From Paenibacillus endoradicis (GTDB lineage Bacteria > Bacillota > Bacilli > Paenibacillales > Paenibacillaceae), in assembly GCF_024721975.1 (NCBI RefSeq), contig NZ_JANQBB010000007.1, forward strand, positions 326,409-390,408: a stretch of 64,000 nucleotides of DNA. The letters run 5' to 3'. Shown here in pieces: positions 53,725-61,527 of the stretch; the stretch's first letter is position 1, and every line of letters begins with the position of its first letter. A program made the translations under genes and the position numbers. The notes beneath the pieces are model-generated. The model searched no databases, was not told where the DNA came from, and saw only the letters and a program-made list of their open reading frames with translations.

Positions 53725-54184
53725 TGATCGTAGAATTTACAAGGTGAGATGTACAGTGTTTGCAACGAGTCGCTTTAATTGGAACTTGTGATAGACAATG
53801 TGGACATTCTTTTTCTGTTGGCGCAGTTACGTCTGCTACTTTCTCTTTTTCAGTTATACGACGTAAATGATTAATGCCTTTAACCATAAAGAAAATACAA
53901 AGTGCAACAATTAAAAAGTCTAGTATAGTATTAATAAATGATCCGTAGTAAATCGCTGGCTGTACCACGATTGTCCCATCTGTCATATCTGGAGCATCTC
54001 CAATTGGAATCTTCAAATCTTTGAAATCAACATTACCAAGAAGAACACCGACTGGTGGCATAATAATATCATTAACGAGAGAAGTAACAATCTTACCGAA
54101 CGCTCCACCGATAATAACACCGACAGCAAGATCAATAACGTTCCCCTTTACTGCAAATTCCTTAAACTCTTGTAATATCTTCAT
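53717..54184 (-). CDS. mscL: Large-conductance mechanosensitive channel with C-terminal zinc ribbon
   Basis: MscL opens under membrane tension to release solutes on osmotic downshock. The 155-residue protein has the N-terminal amphipathic helix FKEFAVKGN, TM1 VIDLAVGVIIGGAFGKIV, and TM2 near residues 80-100. In place of the usual short charged end it carries a zinc-ribbon-like module, Cys127-Cys130 and Cys141-Cys144 (CPHC, CKHC). AGGAGG precedes the ATG. The NUDIX gene overlaps its end. Confidence 0.94.
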   Translation of the reverse strand: MKILQEFKEFAVKGNVIDLAVGVIIGGAFGKIVTSLVNDIIMPPVGVLLGNVDFKDLKIPIGDAPDMTDGTIVVQPAIYYGSFINTILDFLIVALCIFFMVKGINHLRRITEKEKVADVTAPTEKECPHCLSQVPIKATRCKHCTSHLVNSTINE

Positions 54185-54596
54185 TATAAATCCTCCTAAA
54201 ACTTTTTATTATCTAGTTAATATGCTACATGCAAATAAAAAGTTGCATCGAGAGCATGAATCTATCTTTTATCTACTTCAAAAATATTTAAGTCTATCGA
54301 TATTGGATCTAGCGAAAAGGGACATAAGAAGCTTACTCTTAGGAATAAAATATTTTATTAGTATGTCCTCAATCTAGCATTGATACTCTTAATTTTCAAT
54401 ATTTTTATAGCAATTTCACTGCTTATTAATAAATTTTAACTAGATTTACGTTGTATTGCGCTTTCAATTCATTGAATTCGAAATCATAAGCACACCTAGA
54501 TACAAGGACTATGAAGAAGTTAATTTCAAGAAAAAATCCGTAAACTATTACAGTAATCTAATTACTGTAATAGTTTACGGATGGAATGCATTGCTA
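54185..54596. other. Intergenic region upstream of mscL
   Basis: This 410-bp A/T-rich gap should carry the mscL promoter on the minus strand at its left end and the terminator of the TVP38-type gene at its right end. I see no convincing hexamer pair, gene or repeat between them. Confidence 0.5.
54539..54579 (-). terminator. Terminator after the TVP38-type gene
   Basis: A perfect 19-bp stem (54539-54557 with 54561-54579) has a 3-base loop and runs into GGATTTTTTC on the minus strand. Confidence 0.93.
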
Positions 54597-55166
54597 TTAA
54601 GTTTTTGAATTGTAACGTTGCTCTAGTTTTTTACCACCCAACCAAAGAATGATTATGCCAATGATAGAAGCAACAATACGCCAAGGAGCTTCAAAAAGAT
54701 TAGCTATATCAAAACTAATTAATCCGATAAATAATATCATCATAGCTTTTCCTAGTGCGAATGACACGAGGAACGTATGGAATGGTAATTTACTAAGCCC
54801 TGCAACGATAGTTATTAAAAACGCGGGTGTAAATGGAAAACAAGACAATAGAAATAACGGGGTGAATCCTTTATGTTCTACCCATCCGAAAACTTTTTTC
54901 ATAGACGGGTATCGACGTTTCAAGCGCTCGCCAAGTTTATTACCATACTTGCGACAAATTAGAAAGATACAAATTGCGCCACCGTTTACTCCAATCCAAG
55001 AAAATAACATTCCAAAACCAATGCCGTAAATATTAACATTAGCTGCAATAATTACGATTAGCGGCAAAAAAGGTAAGAATGCTTCAAAGAAAGGGACGAA
55101 AATTCCTGGCAAAGGGCCTAAGCTAGAAAGACTTTTTAAAAATTGTTCGATTTGCTCTAAGGTCAT
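54597..55166 (-). CDS. TVP38/TMEM64-family (DedA-like) membrane protein
   Basis: A 189-residue membrane protein with about five helices. GPLPGIFVPFFEAFLPFLP is the re-entrant loop segment of the VTT fold, and FPFTPAFLITIVAGLS is the matching second one. The family is linked to lipid scrambling or transport, but no activity is established for this type. The ATG at 55166 has GGAG 9 bases upstream; in-frame starts at 55187 and 55181 lack a site. It is downstream of ilvA on the same strand with a 39-bp gap, so cotranscription is likely. Confidence 0.85.
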   Translation of the reverse strand: MTLEQIEQFLKSLSSLGPLPGIFVPFFEAFLPFLPLIVIIAANVNIYGIGFGMLFSWIGVNGGAICIFLICRKYGNKLGERLKRRYPSMKKVFGWVEHKGFTPLFLLSCFPFTPAFLITIVAGLSKLPFHTFLVSFALGKAMMILFIGLISFDIANLFEAPWRIVASIIGIIILWLGGKKLEQRYNSKT

Positions 55167-55205
55167 GTTGAGTTTCTCCATTCTCACATACGATTAGAAT
55201 TTGAT

Positions 55206-56474
55206 TTAGATTAGCAGATTGAATAAGACTGGATCTTTGTTGAGCTCAACAAAATGATAACCTTTTGTATGCATCCGCTCGATTAATGAAGCGTAATCTT
55301 CACGATGCTTTAATTCGATACCAACAAGTGCTGGGCCATTATCCTTATTAGATTTTTTCGTATATTCAAATCTTGTAATATCATCATTAGGTCCAAGTAC
55401 TTGATCTAAAAATTCTCTAAGTGCTCCTGCACGTTGAGGGAAATTAAGCATGAAATAGTGTTTGTAACCTTCATATACAAGGGATCGCTCTTTAATCTCT
55501 TGCATACGATCGATATCATTATTACCGCCACTCACTACACAAACAACAGTTTTACCTTTAATTTGTTCACTGTATTGCTCTAAAGCAGCAATAGGAAGCG
55601 CACCAGCAGGCTCAGCGACAATGGCATTCTCATTGTATAGATCGATAATCGTTGTACATACTTTACCTTCATTCACTGAAATCACATCATCGAGTAATTC
55701 CCTGCAGATTGCAAAAGTATGATCGCCTACACGTTTTACAGCAGCGCCATCAACGAATTTATCAACTTGATCTAGTGTTACGACTTCATTACGAGATAAT
55801 GCTAGCTGTAGAGATGCTGCGCCTTCGGGTTCAACACCAATCATTTGCGTAGAAGGTGAAATGCTCTTTACATATGAGCTCACACCTGCTGCAAGACCGC
55901 CACCACCGACTGTTACAAAAACAAAATCAGGGCTATGCTCGATATCATTCAGTATTTCTTGACCAACGGTACCATTACCTGCAATAATCATACGATCATC
56001 GAAAGGATGAACAAATGCGTATCCACTACGTTCACATTCGATCATTGCTTCATTATAAGCATCGTCAAATGTGTCGCCTTTTAGTATGATTTCTACATTA
56101 TTTCCTCCAAAAAATTGTACTTGTTTTACTTTTTGGTTAGGTGTAGTACTAGGCATATAGATTTTTCCTTTTATTCCTAGCGTATGACAAGAATAAGCAA
56201 CACCTTGTGCATGATTACCAGCGCTAGCGCAGATCACTCCAATTAAGCCTTCTTGTTCTGATAAGGAACGAATAAGGTGATAGGCTCCGCGGATTTTAAA
56301 TGAACGAATGATTTGCAAATCTTCACGTTTTAAGTAGACCTCACAGTTGTAGCGCTGTGATAACACACGGTTATATTGAAGTGGCGTGTGAGTGATAACA
56401 TCTTTCAAGTGCATGTGAGCTTGAACAATTTCTTCTAGTTGTATTTTGACGTTGGAATCTTCCCATGAGTTCAT
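55206..56474 (-). CDS. ilvA: Threonine dehydratase, biosynthetic type
   Basis: PLP enzyme that converts threonine to 2-oxobutanoate, the first step toward isoleucine. The 422 residues match the short IlvA form. The PLP lysine is Lys60 in RSFKIRGAY; SAGNHAQGVAY, the glycine loop VGGGGLAAG and the late VVSGGNND are present. A single C-terminal ACT-like regulatory domain begins near residue 330 (YFMLNFPQRAGALREFL), which usually confers isoleucine feedback. The ribosome site (GCAGG) is modest. No T-box leader is visible in the 98 bp to the divergent gene. Confidence 0.94.
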   Translation of the reverse strand: MNSWEDSNVKIQLEEIVQAHMHLKDVITHTPLQYNRVLSQRYNCEVYLKREDLQIIRSFKIRGAYHLIRSLSEQEGLIGVICASAGNHAQGVAYSCHTLGIKGKIYMPSTTPNQKVKQVQFFGGNNVEIILKGDTFDDAYNEAMIECERSGYAFVHPFDDRMIIAGNGTVGQEILNDIEHSPDFVFVTVGGGGLAAGVSSYVKSISPSTQMIGVEPEGAASLQLALSRNEVVTLDQVDKFVDGAAVKRVGDHTFAICRELLDDVISVNEGKVCTTIIDLYNENAIVAEPAGALPIAALEQYSEQIKGKTVVCVVSGGNNDIDRMQEIKERSLVYEGYKHYFMLNFPQRAGALREFLDQVLGPNDDITRFEYTKKSNKDNGPALVGIELKHREDYASLIERMHTKGYHFVELNKDPVLFNLLI

Positions 56475-56572
56475 CTATGAAAACCTGCCTTTTATGTTAA
56501 TTAATTTATTGGAATGTATATGATTATATTATTATAGCATTATGCATACCACAGTACAGAGGAGTGGAAAAG

Positions 56573-57115
56573 TTGAAAAAGAAAATTTTAGTAACGTTTA
56601 TTTGCTTTATTGTCATTGTTGTAGGTGCTGTTTTTGCTTTGAAGCAATATATTAGTCCAAGTCAGCAGCTTACTATGGATTATACAGCAATAGATATTGA
56701 AGAAAAGGTAATGAATATGGTTACTAAACTCAAAAGTGAAGTAGTCTTAACCGAACAAGATATTGATTCATTGCTTAAACAAAATATGGATCGACAACTT
56801 AATTCTTATACGTATATTAATGGTGCAAAGTTCTATGTTGAGAATGACATTTTATATGCTGTATTAAATGTAACACTATATAATAAGGTTGAGGCCGAAA
56901 TTCATGCAACATACAATGTCAATTGGGATGGTTCAGAGTTGAAATTATTACCCAATTCGCTTTCTGTTAAGGATATCTCATTACCTACTTCATGGCTAGA
57001 GACAATTGCGATACCGATCTATGATAAAGCTGATTCTATTGTTTCAATATCAAGTCTCACTAATGTTGGAAGAGAAATTGTAATTAAGCTTAAACTAAGT
57101 CTATTTTCATGGTAA
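56573..57115 (+). CDS. Signal-anchored hypothetical protein, possibly YpmS/DUF2140-like
   Basis: A 180-residue protein with an N-terminal membrane anchor (residues ~3-23) and an extracellular mixed alpha/beta part. Its size, the early helix EQDIDSLLKQNM and late segment LPNSLSVKDISLPTSWL resemble YpmS/DUF2140 proteins, but I cannot confirm the family. The TTG at 56573 is chosen because GGAG (56561-56564) lies 8 bases upstream; the GTG at 56564 overlaps that site. Confidence 0.65.
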   Translation: MKKKILVTFICFIVIVVGAVFALKQYISPSQQLTMDYTAIDIEEKVMNMVTKLKSEVVLTEQDIDSLLKQNMDRQLNSYTYINGAKFYVENDILYAVLNVTLYNKVEAEIHATYNVNWDGSELKLLPNSLSVKDISLPTSWLETIAIPIYDKADSIVSISSLTNVGREIVIKLKLSLFSW

Positions 57116-57260
57116 AGAAACAAGATTAAAAAGAAGAGAATGATAAGCTAGCAATGACGTCTTAGTATAGCGATTGAAGTCAGTAGACAAATAACTAGTC
57201 ATGCAGTAACATTTGTAAGGCAGACCATAATGTAAGGCACATGCAAGAGGAGAGATTAGT

Positions 57261-58112
57261 CTGGAATCATCGTTATTACTCACATTTAAGTCACCACCAT
57301 TTCCATATTTTATTGAATCTAATTCTCATACTTACGAGGTAGGAGAAGAACATCCTAATCGTACTAATATTGGCTTTTTTGATATGTTATATGTTAGAGA
57401 AGGTTGTTTGTATATTGCGGAAGATGACCATAGATGGGAACTGCATGCTGGAGAGGTATTAATTCTTCGCCCGGATGCTTGGCATTATTCTTATCAACCA
57501 TGTACAGCTAGTACAACATTTGATTGGTTACACTTTCAAACGGCTGGACCATGGGAAGAGGTAGAAAACTATGAACAAGGTACGTTGCGTGGAGATTACT
57601 ATACGTATGCTCTTCGTGTGCCTAAGCACGTGAAGTTACAAGCGACTACTGAGATGCGATTGATGTTGGAAGCTTTACATGAGGCTGCTAGAAATAGTTC
57701 TCATGCTGCTTTTTGGGATCGTCAACAACGCTTCTTACATTTATTACAGATGCTAGATGAAGGTTGGCGAAGTGATACAGCTAAAGCATCTGTTGTTGTA
57801 GCAGAAAAAGCAGCTGCATATTTGAAACGTCATTATCGTCAGTCGATTAGTAATCAAACATTAAGTGACGCATTAGCGTTACATATTAATTATATTACTC
57901 GTAGTATGAGCGATGTATTCGATTGTACGCCACAGCAATATTTGCTCTATTATAGAATTGATCAAGCCAAGCTGCTACTTATTAAGACAGATTGGTCAAT
58001 CGCACAAATAGCTATCGAATCAGGCTTTAAGCAAACTGCACATTTCTCAAGATTATTTGCTAATCAGGTGAGATTATCACCGTTAAGATATCGCAAGAAG
58101 TTTACACATTAG
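57261..58112 (+). CDS. AraC-family regulator with apparent CTG start
   Basis: A 283-residue regulator with a cupin-type sensing domain and a C-terminal AraC double helix-turn-helix (ISNQTLSDALALHINYITRSM and WSIAQIAIESGFKQTAHFSRLF, ending RLSPLRYRKKF). The first ATG, at 57384, would cut the cupin domain and has no ribosome site. The frame stays open upstream to a stop at 57228, and the added residues (for example SHTYEVGEEHPNRTNIGFFD) fit the domain. That stretch has no ATG, GTG or TTG. AGAGGAG (57246-57252) lies 8 bases before CTG 57261, so CTG is the best start; ATT 57255 is too close. Confidence 0.8.
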   Translation: MESSLLLTFKSPPFPYFIESNSHTYEVGEEHPNRTNIGFFDMLYVREGCLYIAEDDHRWELHAGEVLILRPDAWHYSYQPCTASTTFDWLHFQTAGPWEEVENYEQGTLRGDYYTYALRVPKHVKLQATTEMRLMLEALHEAARNSSHAAFWDRQQRFLHLLQMLDEGWRSDTAKASVVVAEKAAAYLKRHYRQSISNQTLSDALALHINYITRSMSDVFDCTPQQYLLYYRIDQAKLLLIKTDWSIAQIAIESGFKQTAHFSRLFANQVRLSPLRYRKKFTH

Positions 58113-58133
58113 AGCAGTTGGAGTAACGCTGCG

Positions 58134-58249
58134 AGGACAAATCGCTGCTCCGATCGCCGTTGTCCTCGGATTTATTGTAATGGCAATAGCGGTATAAATC
58201 AGAGGACAAAAACGACCGCTATCGCTTCTCCACGAGCAATTAGTCCTCA
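58134..58249. repeat. Pair of GAGGACAA-ended hairpin elements
   Basis: Unit 1 runs from GAGGACA (58134) to TTGTCCTC (58168); unit 2 from GAGGACAA (58203) to TAGTCCTC (58249). In addition, 58161-58175 pairs with 58196-58210 at 14 of 15 positions, joining the units into alternative stems. It lies 21 bp after the AraC gene and might serve as its terminator, but has no T run. Confidence 0.65.
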
Positions 58250-58281
58250 TCGCTATGACTTGGAAGAGGAATTGAAATTTG

Positions 58282-58313
58282 CGAGCAAGTAGCGCAGCCT
58301 ACGTAATTGCTCG
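58282..58313. repeat. Nested hairpin
   Basis: CGAGCAA (58282-58288) pairs with TTGCTCG (58307-58313), and GTAG with CTAC inside it. Its flank GAAGAGG resembles the left end of the long palindromic elements, so it may be a decayed or related unit. Confidence 0.45.
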
Positions 58314-58338
58314 GAGGATAACATAGCTTGTATCATTT

Positions 58339-58370
58339 AACTATCAAAGTCGGCTTTTTGAACTAACTTC
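58339..58370 (-). repeat. End fragment of a reversed long palindromic element
   Basis: The sequence ATCAAAGTCGGCTTTTTGAA matches the outer arm of the reversed copy that starts 11 bp later. Only about 30 bp of the element remain. Confidence 0.6.
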
Positions 58371-58380
58371 TCAAAAATGA

Positions 58381-58557
58381 AAGTTCAAAAAGCGGGCTTT
58401 CGCAAATCGAGAAGATGCCCCACAGCGAAAATGAGTAGCACAGTGTACGTACTGTGTACATGAGCACACGCAGGCTTTCGATGCGGGATATATTCGATGC
58501 CGAATAAACTACGTAAGTGTAGTCATCGTTATCAGAGTCCGCTTTTTGAACTAACTT
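58381..58557 (-). repeat. Long palindromic element, full reversed copy D1
   Basis: On the minus strand it matches copy A1 through CATCGAAAGCCTGCGTGTGC and the GTACACTGTGCTACTC tip flank, and matches C1 at its arms. Arms 58383-58400 and 58534-58551 pair at 16 of 18 positions. It is the only complete copy in this orientation in the window. Confidence 0.8.
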
Positions 58558-58599
58558 ATAAAAAATGAATAATTTACCTCCTTTCTACAAACACTTGCT

Positions 58600-58677
58600 A
58601 CATCACCCAGAAATGTACAACTTTCACACTTCTGGTGATGTTATTCGGTTTATTCGAATGATATAGCGAAGTGTGAA
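58600..58677 (+). promoter_or_regulatory. Leader with two overlapping hairpins
   Basis: Hairpin 1 pairs ACATCACCCAGAA (58600-58612) with TTCTGGTGATGT (58630-58641), one bulge. Hairpin 2 pairs TTCACACTTC (58623-58632) with GAAGTGTGAA (58668-58677), ten perfect bases, ending just before the AGGAGG of the next gene. The two share 58630-58632, so they may compete. A regulatory role is inferred. Confidence 0.4.
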
Positions 58678-58696
58678 TAGTTCAGGAGGTTTTTTC

Positions 58697-59368
58697 ATGG
58701 TTCAACGATTTTCACTAAAGGCAGAAATATATGATGTAATGGAACAATTTAAAGCTACAAAAGTAATGCAAACTCAAGCGCAGCGTTATAATGTAACTCC
58801 TACTCAAAATGTGACAATTGTTATGAATGATCGTCATGAGCAGCGTGTTCTTCAGGATGCACGATGGGGCCTTTTCCCATATTGGGCAAGTGATGCAGTA
58901 AATACGACGAAACAAGCTGTTCGAGGGAAGTCTTTCCTCTTTGAACTAGTAACGCGTAATCGTTGTGTTGTCCCTTGCACAGGCTTTTATGGTGCGAAGC
59001 AAGTTGGATTAGAACGAGATCCAAGAGCTATGCATATTGTACTTCCAGGAAAACCGTTATTCGGAGTAGCGGGGATTTTTGATCGTTTTCGTAATGCTCA
59101 AGGAGAAGAAACTCGGGTATTCACGATGTTAACGTCTGAAACTACTGGAACAATGGCAAGCTGGCAACCTAGTTTACCAATTGTATTGGATGAAGAGGGA
59201 GTCGAAGCATGGCTCAATCCTAAAGCGCGTAACTACGATTTGCTGCAGATGCACTTGCCGCATCTTGAAAGTTATATGTTAAGATCTTATCCTGTAACGA
59301 ATGCTGTTTATGACGATCAATATGAATCTCCAGATTGTATACTTGAGCTTGGGATTGATTTTGGTTAA
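58697..59368 (+). CDS. SRAP-fold (YedK/HMCES-like) protein lacking active-site residues
   Basis: A 223-residue protein with the overall SRAP layout: RYNVTPTQNV, WGLFPYWASD, RCVVPCTGFYGAK, FGVAGIFDRF, FTMLTSET and LPIVLDEEGVEAWL all align to the family. SRAP proteins shield abasic sites in single-stranded DNA by a thiazolidine link through Cys2. Here the start is Met-Val-Gln-Arg rather than Met-Cys-Gly-Arg; the GFYEW glutamate is Gly99, and the histidine before the PxxL segment is Gln157. The NAR-type motif is also replaced. AGGAGG lies 7 bases before the ATG at 58697, so the N-terminus is secure. It is probably a non-catalytic DNA binder. Confidence 0.83.
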   Translation: MVQRFSLKAEIYDVMEQFKATKVMQTQAQRYNVTPTQNVTIVMNDRHEQRVLQDARWGLFPYWASDAVNTTKQAVRGKSFLFELVTRNRCVVPCTGFYGAKQVGLERDPRAMHIVLPGKPLFGVAGIFDRFRNAQGEETRVFTMLTSETTGTMASWQPSLPIVLDEEGVEAWLNPKARNYDLLQMHLPHLESYMLRSYPVTNAVYDDQYESPDCILELGIDFG

Positions 59369-59381
59369 TTAATTATAGAAT

Positions 59382-59433
59382 AGACCTTTATGAGAGCTGC
59401 TTATTTATAGGTGGCCATAAAGGTCTTTTTTTT
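59382..59433 (+). terminator. Terminator after the SRAP-fold gene
   Basis: An 11-bp stem AGACCTTTATG/CATAAAGGTCT (59382-59392 with 59415-59425) is followed by nine or more T residues. Confidence 0.92.
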
Positions 59434-59625
59434 TGTTTTCATTTAATAAATTAGTGCCATTAATGATCTATAAGGAAACTATAGAAATAGGTTCAATATT
59501 TCTTATAAGTTGAAAGTGACTGTATTCATTGACCCTAGTTTCACTCTGTGGTACTTTTTAATGAGAGAATAATTCATAGTAATATGATAGGAATTAATTC
59601 ATAGTATCGATGCGAGGTGTATAGA

Positions 59626-61464
59626 TTGCAACTATTAGTAACGAACAGTCCGTTTTCTGAAGCTCAGCTTCAGCATTTGAATGCAGTACTTCCTACTTTA
59701 AGCGAAGCACAAATTCAATGGTTAAGTGGTTATTTAGCATTTTATCGTACGGGAAATAGTGATGCTCCAATCAACCTAAATTCTGCTGTAGTAGCTTCAA
59801 TTCAAGAGATACCAACTGCTCAACCTACAATTATTGCGCCGAAAGAAGCAACCATTGTTTTTGGTTCTCAGACGGGTAATTCCCAACGTTTAGCAGGTAG
59901 ACTTTCTGAGAAATTGAAATCTATTGGCTTTGAAGTGACGTTGTCGGCAATGAATAAGTTTAAGCCTAATGATTTGAAAAAGGCTACTAATTTATTCGTA
60001 TTAGTTAGTACCCATGGAGAAGGAGATCCACCTGATAACGCGATCTCATTCTATGATTTCCTAAATAGTAAGCGAGCTCCAAAACTTGATGGTTTGAAAT
60101 ATTCCGTACTAGCACTTGGCGATACATCCTATGAATTTTTCTGTAAAACAGGTCAAGATTTCGATGCCAAATTACAAGAGTTAGGTGCAGAGAGACTTGC
60201 TGAACGTGTTGATTGTGATGTGGATTTTGAAGAATCTGCTAGTGGTTGGATAGACGCAGTGGTTTCTAATATTCAAGCTGCAACTACAGTGGTAGCGACT
60301 ACTGGAAATACAGTCTCTATTGCGTCTTCAGCTTCAGGACAGACGGAATATACTCGTAATCGTCCATTCCAAGCAGAATTACTTGAAAGTATTAATTTGA
60401 ATGGTCGTGGATCTGATCGAGAAACGCGCCATCTTGAAATATCATTAGAAGGATCAGGAATCACCTATGAACCAGGAGATGCTGTTGGTATTGTTCCTCA
60501 TAATAATCCAGTACTAGTGCAAGATCTTATTGCAGCATTAAGTTGGTCTAGTAATGATTCCATTACGAATAAAGACGGTATTACTTCAACAATAGAAGAA
60601 GCACTAACTACGCAATTTGAGATTACAGTGCTTTCCAAAACTTTACTTGAGAAGCTTGCTCCTTATGCGACAACTAGCAAGTTTAATAGCTTGTTAGCAG
60701 ATGCGACTGCAGTGAAAGATTACGTTAAAGGTCGTGATCTACTCGATCTAGTTCGTGATTATGGTCCTTTATCATTACAACCAAGTGATGTGCCAGTGGT
60801 ACTACGTAAAATACCTGCAAGACTATATTCAATCGCAAGTAGTCTTAAATCGCATCCTGAAGAAGTCCATCTAACGATTCGTAAAGTACAATATGAATCA
60901 CACGGTCGTGCTCGTGATGGTGTGTGCTCTGTCTATGTATCCGAGCGTTTAAAAGTAGGAGATCAGGTTTCAGTATTTGTACAATCTAATCCAAATTTCA
61001 AGCTACCAACTAATGCTGAAGCGCCAATTATTATGATTGGACCAGGTACAGGGGTTGCACCTTTCCGTTCCTTCCTAGAAGAAAGAGAAGAGACGGGTAT
61101 TGTTGGGAAATCATGGTTGTTCTATGGGGACCGTCACTATGTTACAGATTTCCTATATCAGACAGATTGGCAACGAATGCTTGCTGATGGTGTACTTACT
61201 AAGCTTGAAGTTGCTTTCTCTCGTGATACGAAAGAGAAAGTTTATGTACAGCATCGTTTACTAGAACATGCTGCGGAATTATATACTTGGCTTGAAGAAG
61301 GTGCTTATGTATATATTTGCGGTGATGAAAAATATATGGCTCATGATGTGCATACCGCTTTAGTTAATATCGTTAAACAACAGCGTAATGTTAGTGAAGA
61401 AGATGCTAAAGCATATATTACACAGTTACAGGAAGACGGACGTTATTTACGTGATGTATATTAA
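59626..61464 (+). CDS. cysJ: Sulfite reductase [NADPH] flavoprotein subunit
   Basis: Carries electrons from NADPH through FAD and FMN to the hemoprotein subunit for sulfite reduction to sulfide. 612 residues: a flavodoxin domain from ~80 (IVFGSQTGNSQRLA, STHGEGDPPDN, LGDTSYEFFCKTG), an FAD domain with RLYSIASS, and an NADPH domain with GPGTGVAPFRSFLEE and the C-terminal DGRYLRDVY. The TTG at 59626 has GAGGTG with 6-base spacing; the GTG at 59617 overlaps that site. A GGAATTA motif about 30 bases upstream could be a cysteine-regulator site, but this is not established. cysI follows. Confidence 0.94.
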   Translation: MQLLVTNSPFSEAQLQHLNAVLPTLSEAQIQWLSGYLAFYRTGNSDAPINLNSAVVASIQEIPTAQPTIIAPKEATIVFGSQTGNSQRLAGRLSEKLKSIGFEVTLSAMNKFKPNDLKKATNLFVLVSTHGEGDPPDNAISFYDFLNSKRAPKLDGLKYSVLALGDTSYEFFCKTGQDFDAKLQELGAERLAERVDCDVDFEESASGWIDAVVSNIQAATTVVATTGNTVSIASSASGQTEYTRNRPFQAELLESINLNGRGSDRETRHLEISLEGSGITYEPGDAVGIVPHNNPVLVQDLIAALSWSSNDSITNKDGITSTIEEALTTQFEITVLSKTLLEKLAPYATTSKFNSLLADATAVKDYVKGRDLLDLVRDYGPLSLQPSDVPVVLRKIPARLYSIASSLKSHPEEVHLTIRKVQYESHGRARDGVCSVYVSERLKVGDQVSVFVQSNPNFKLPTNAEAPIIMIGPGTGVAPFRSFLEEREETGIVGKSWLFYGDRHYVTDFLYQTDWQRMLADGVLTKLEVAFSRDTKEKVYVQHRLLEHAAELYTWLEEGAYVYICGDEKYMAHDVHTALVNIVKQQRNVSEEDAKAYITQLQEDGRYLRDVY

Positions 61465-61527
61465 TTAGAATAAATGATTCAAGTTATAAAGTATGTTTGG
61501 CATAAGCTATGGGGGAGGACTCTCGCA

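Larger units (their letters stand above)
58113..58696. other. Hairpin-rich intergenic region
   Basis: This 580-bp gap holds two GAGGACAA-type hairpins (58134-58249), a nested hairpin (58282-58313), a fragment and a full reversed copy of the long palindromic element (58339-58557), and the structured leader of the next gene (58600-58677). No reading frame is supported. Confidence 0.7.

Noticed and set aside
54021..54377. 118-codon open frame on the plus strand
   Set aside because: It is antisense to mscL and its leader, has no ribosome site and reads as low-complexity sequence; mscL on the other strand is certain.
56475..56572. T-box or other leader for ilvA
   Set aside because: Only 98 bp separate the divergent start codons, and no T-box sequence or antiterminator stem can be seen.
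57384..58112. AraC regulator starting at ATG 57384
   Set aside because: That start would remove the first strands of the cupin domain and has no ribosome site; the frame extends 123 bases further upstream.
59560..59610. CymR-type operator before cysJ
   Set aside because: A GGAATTA motif and a repeated AATTCATAGTA are present, but the rest of the known motif matches poorly, so it was only mentioned.
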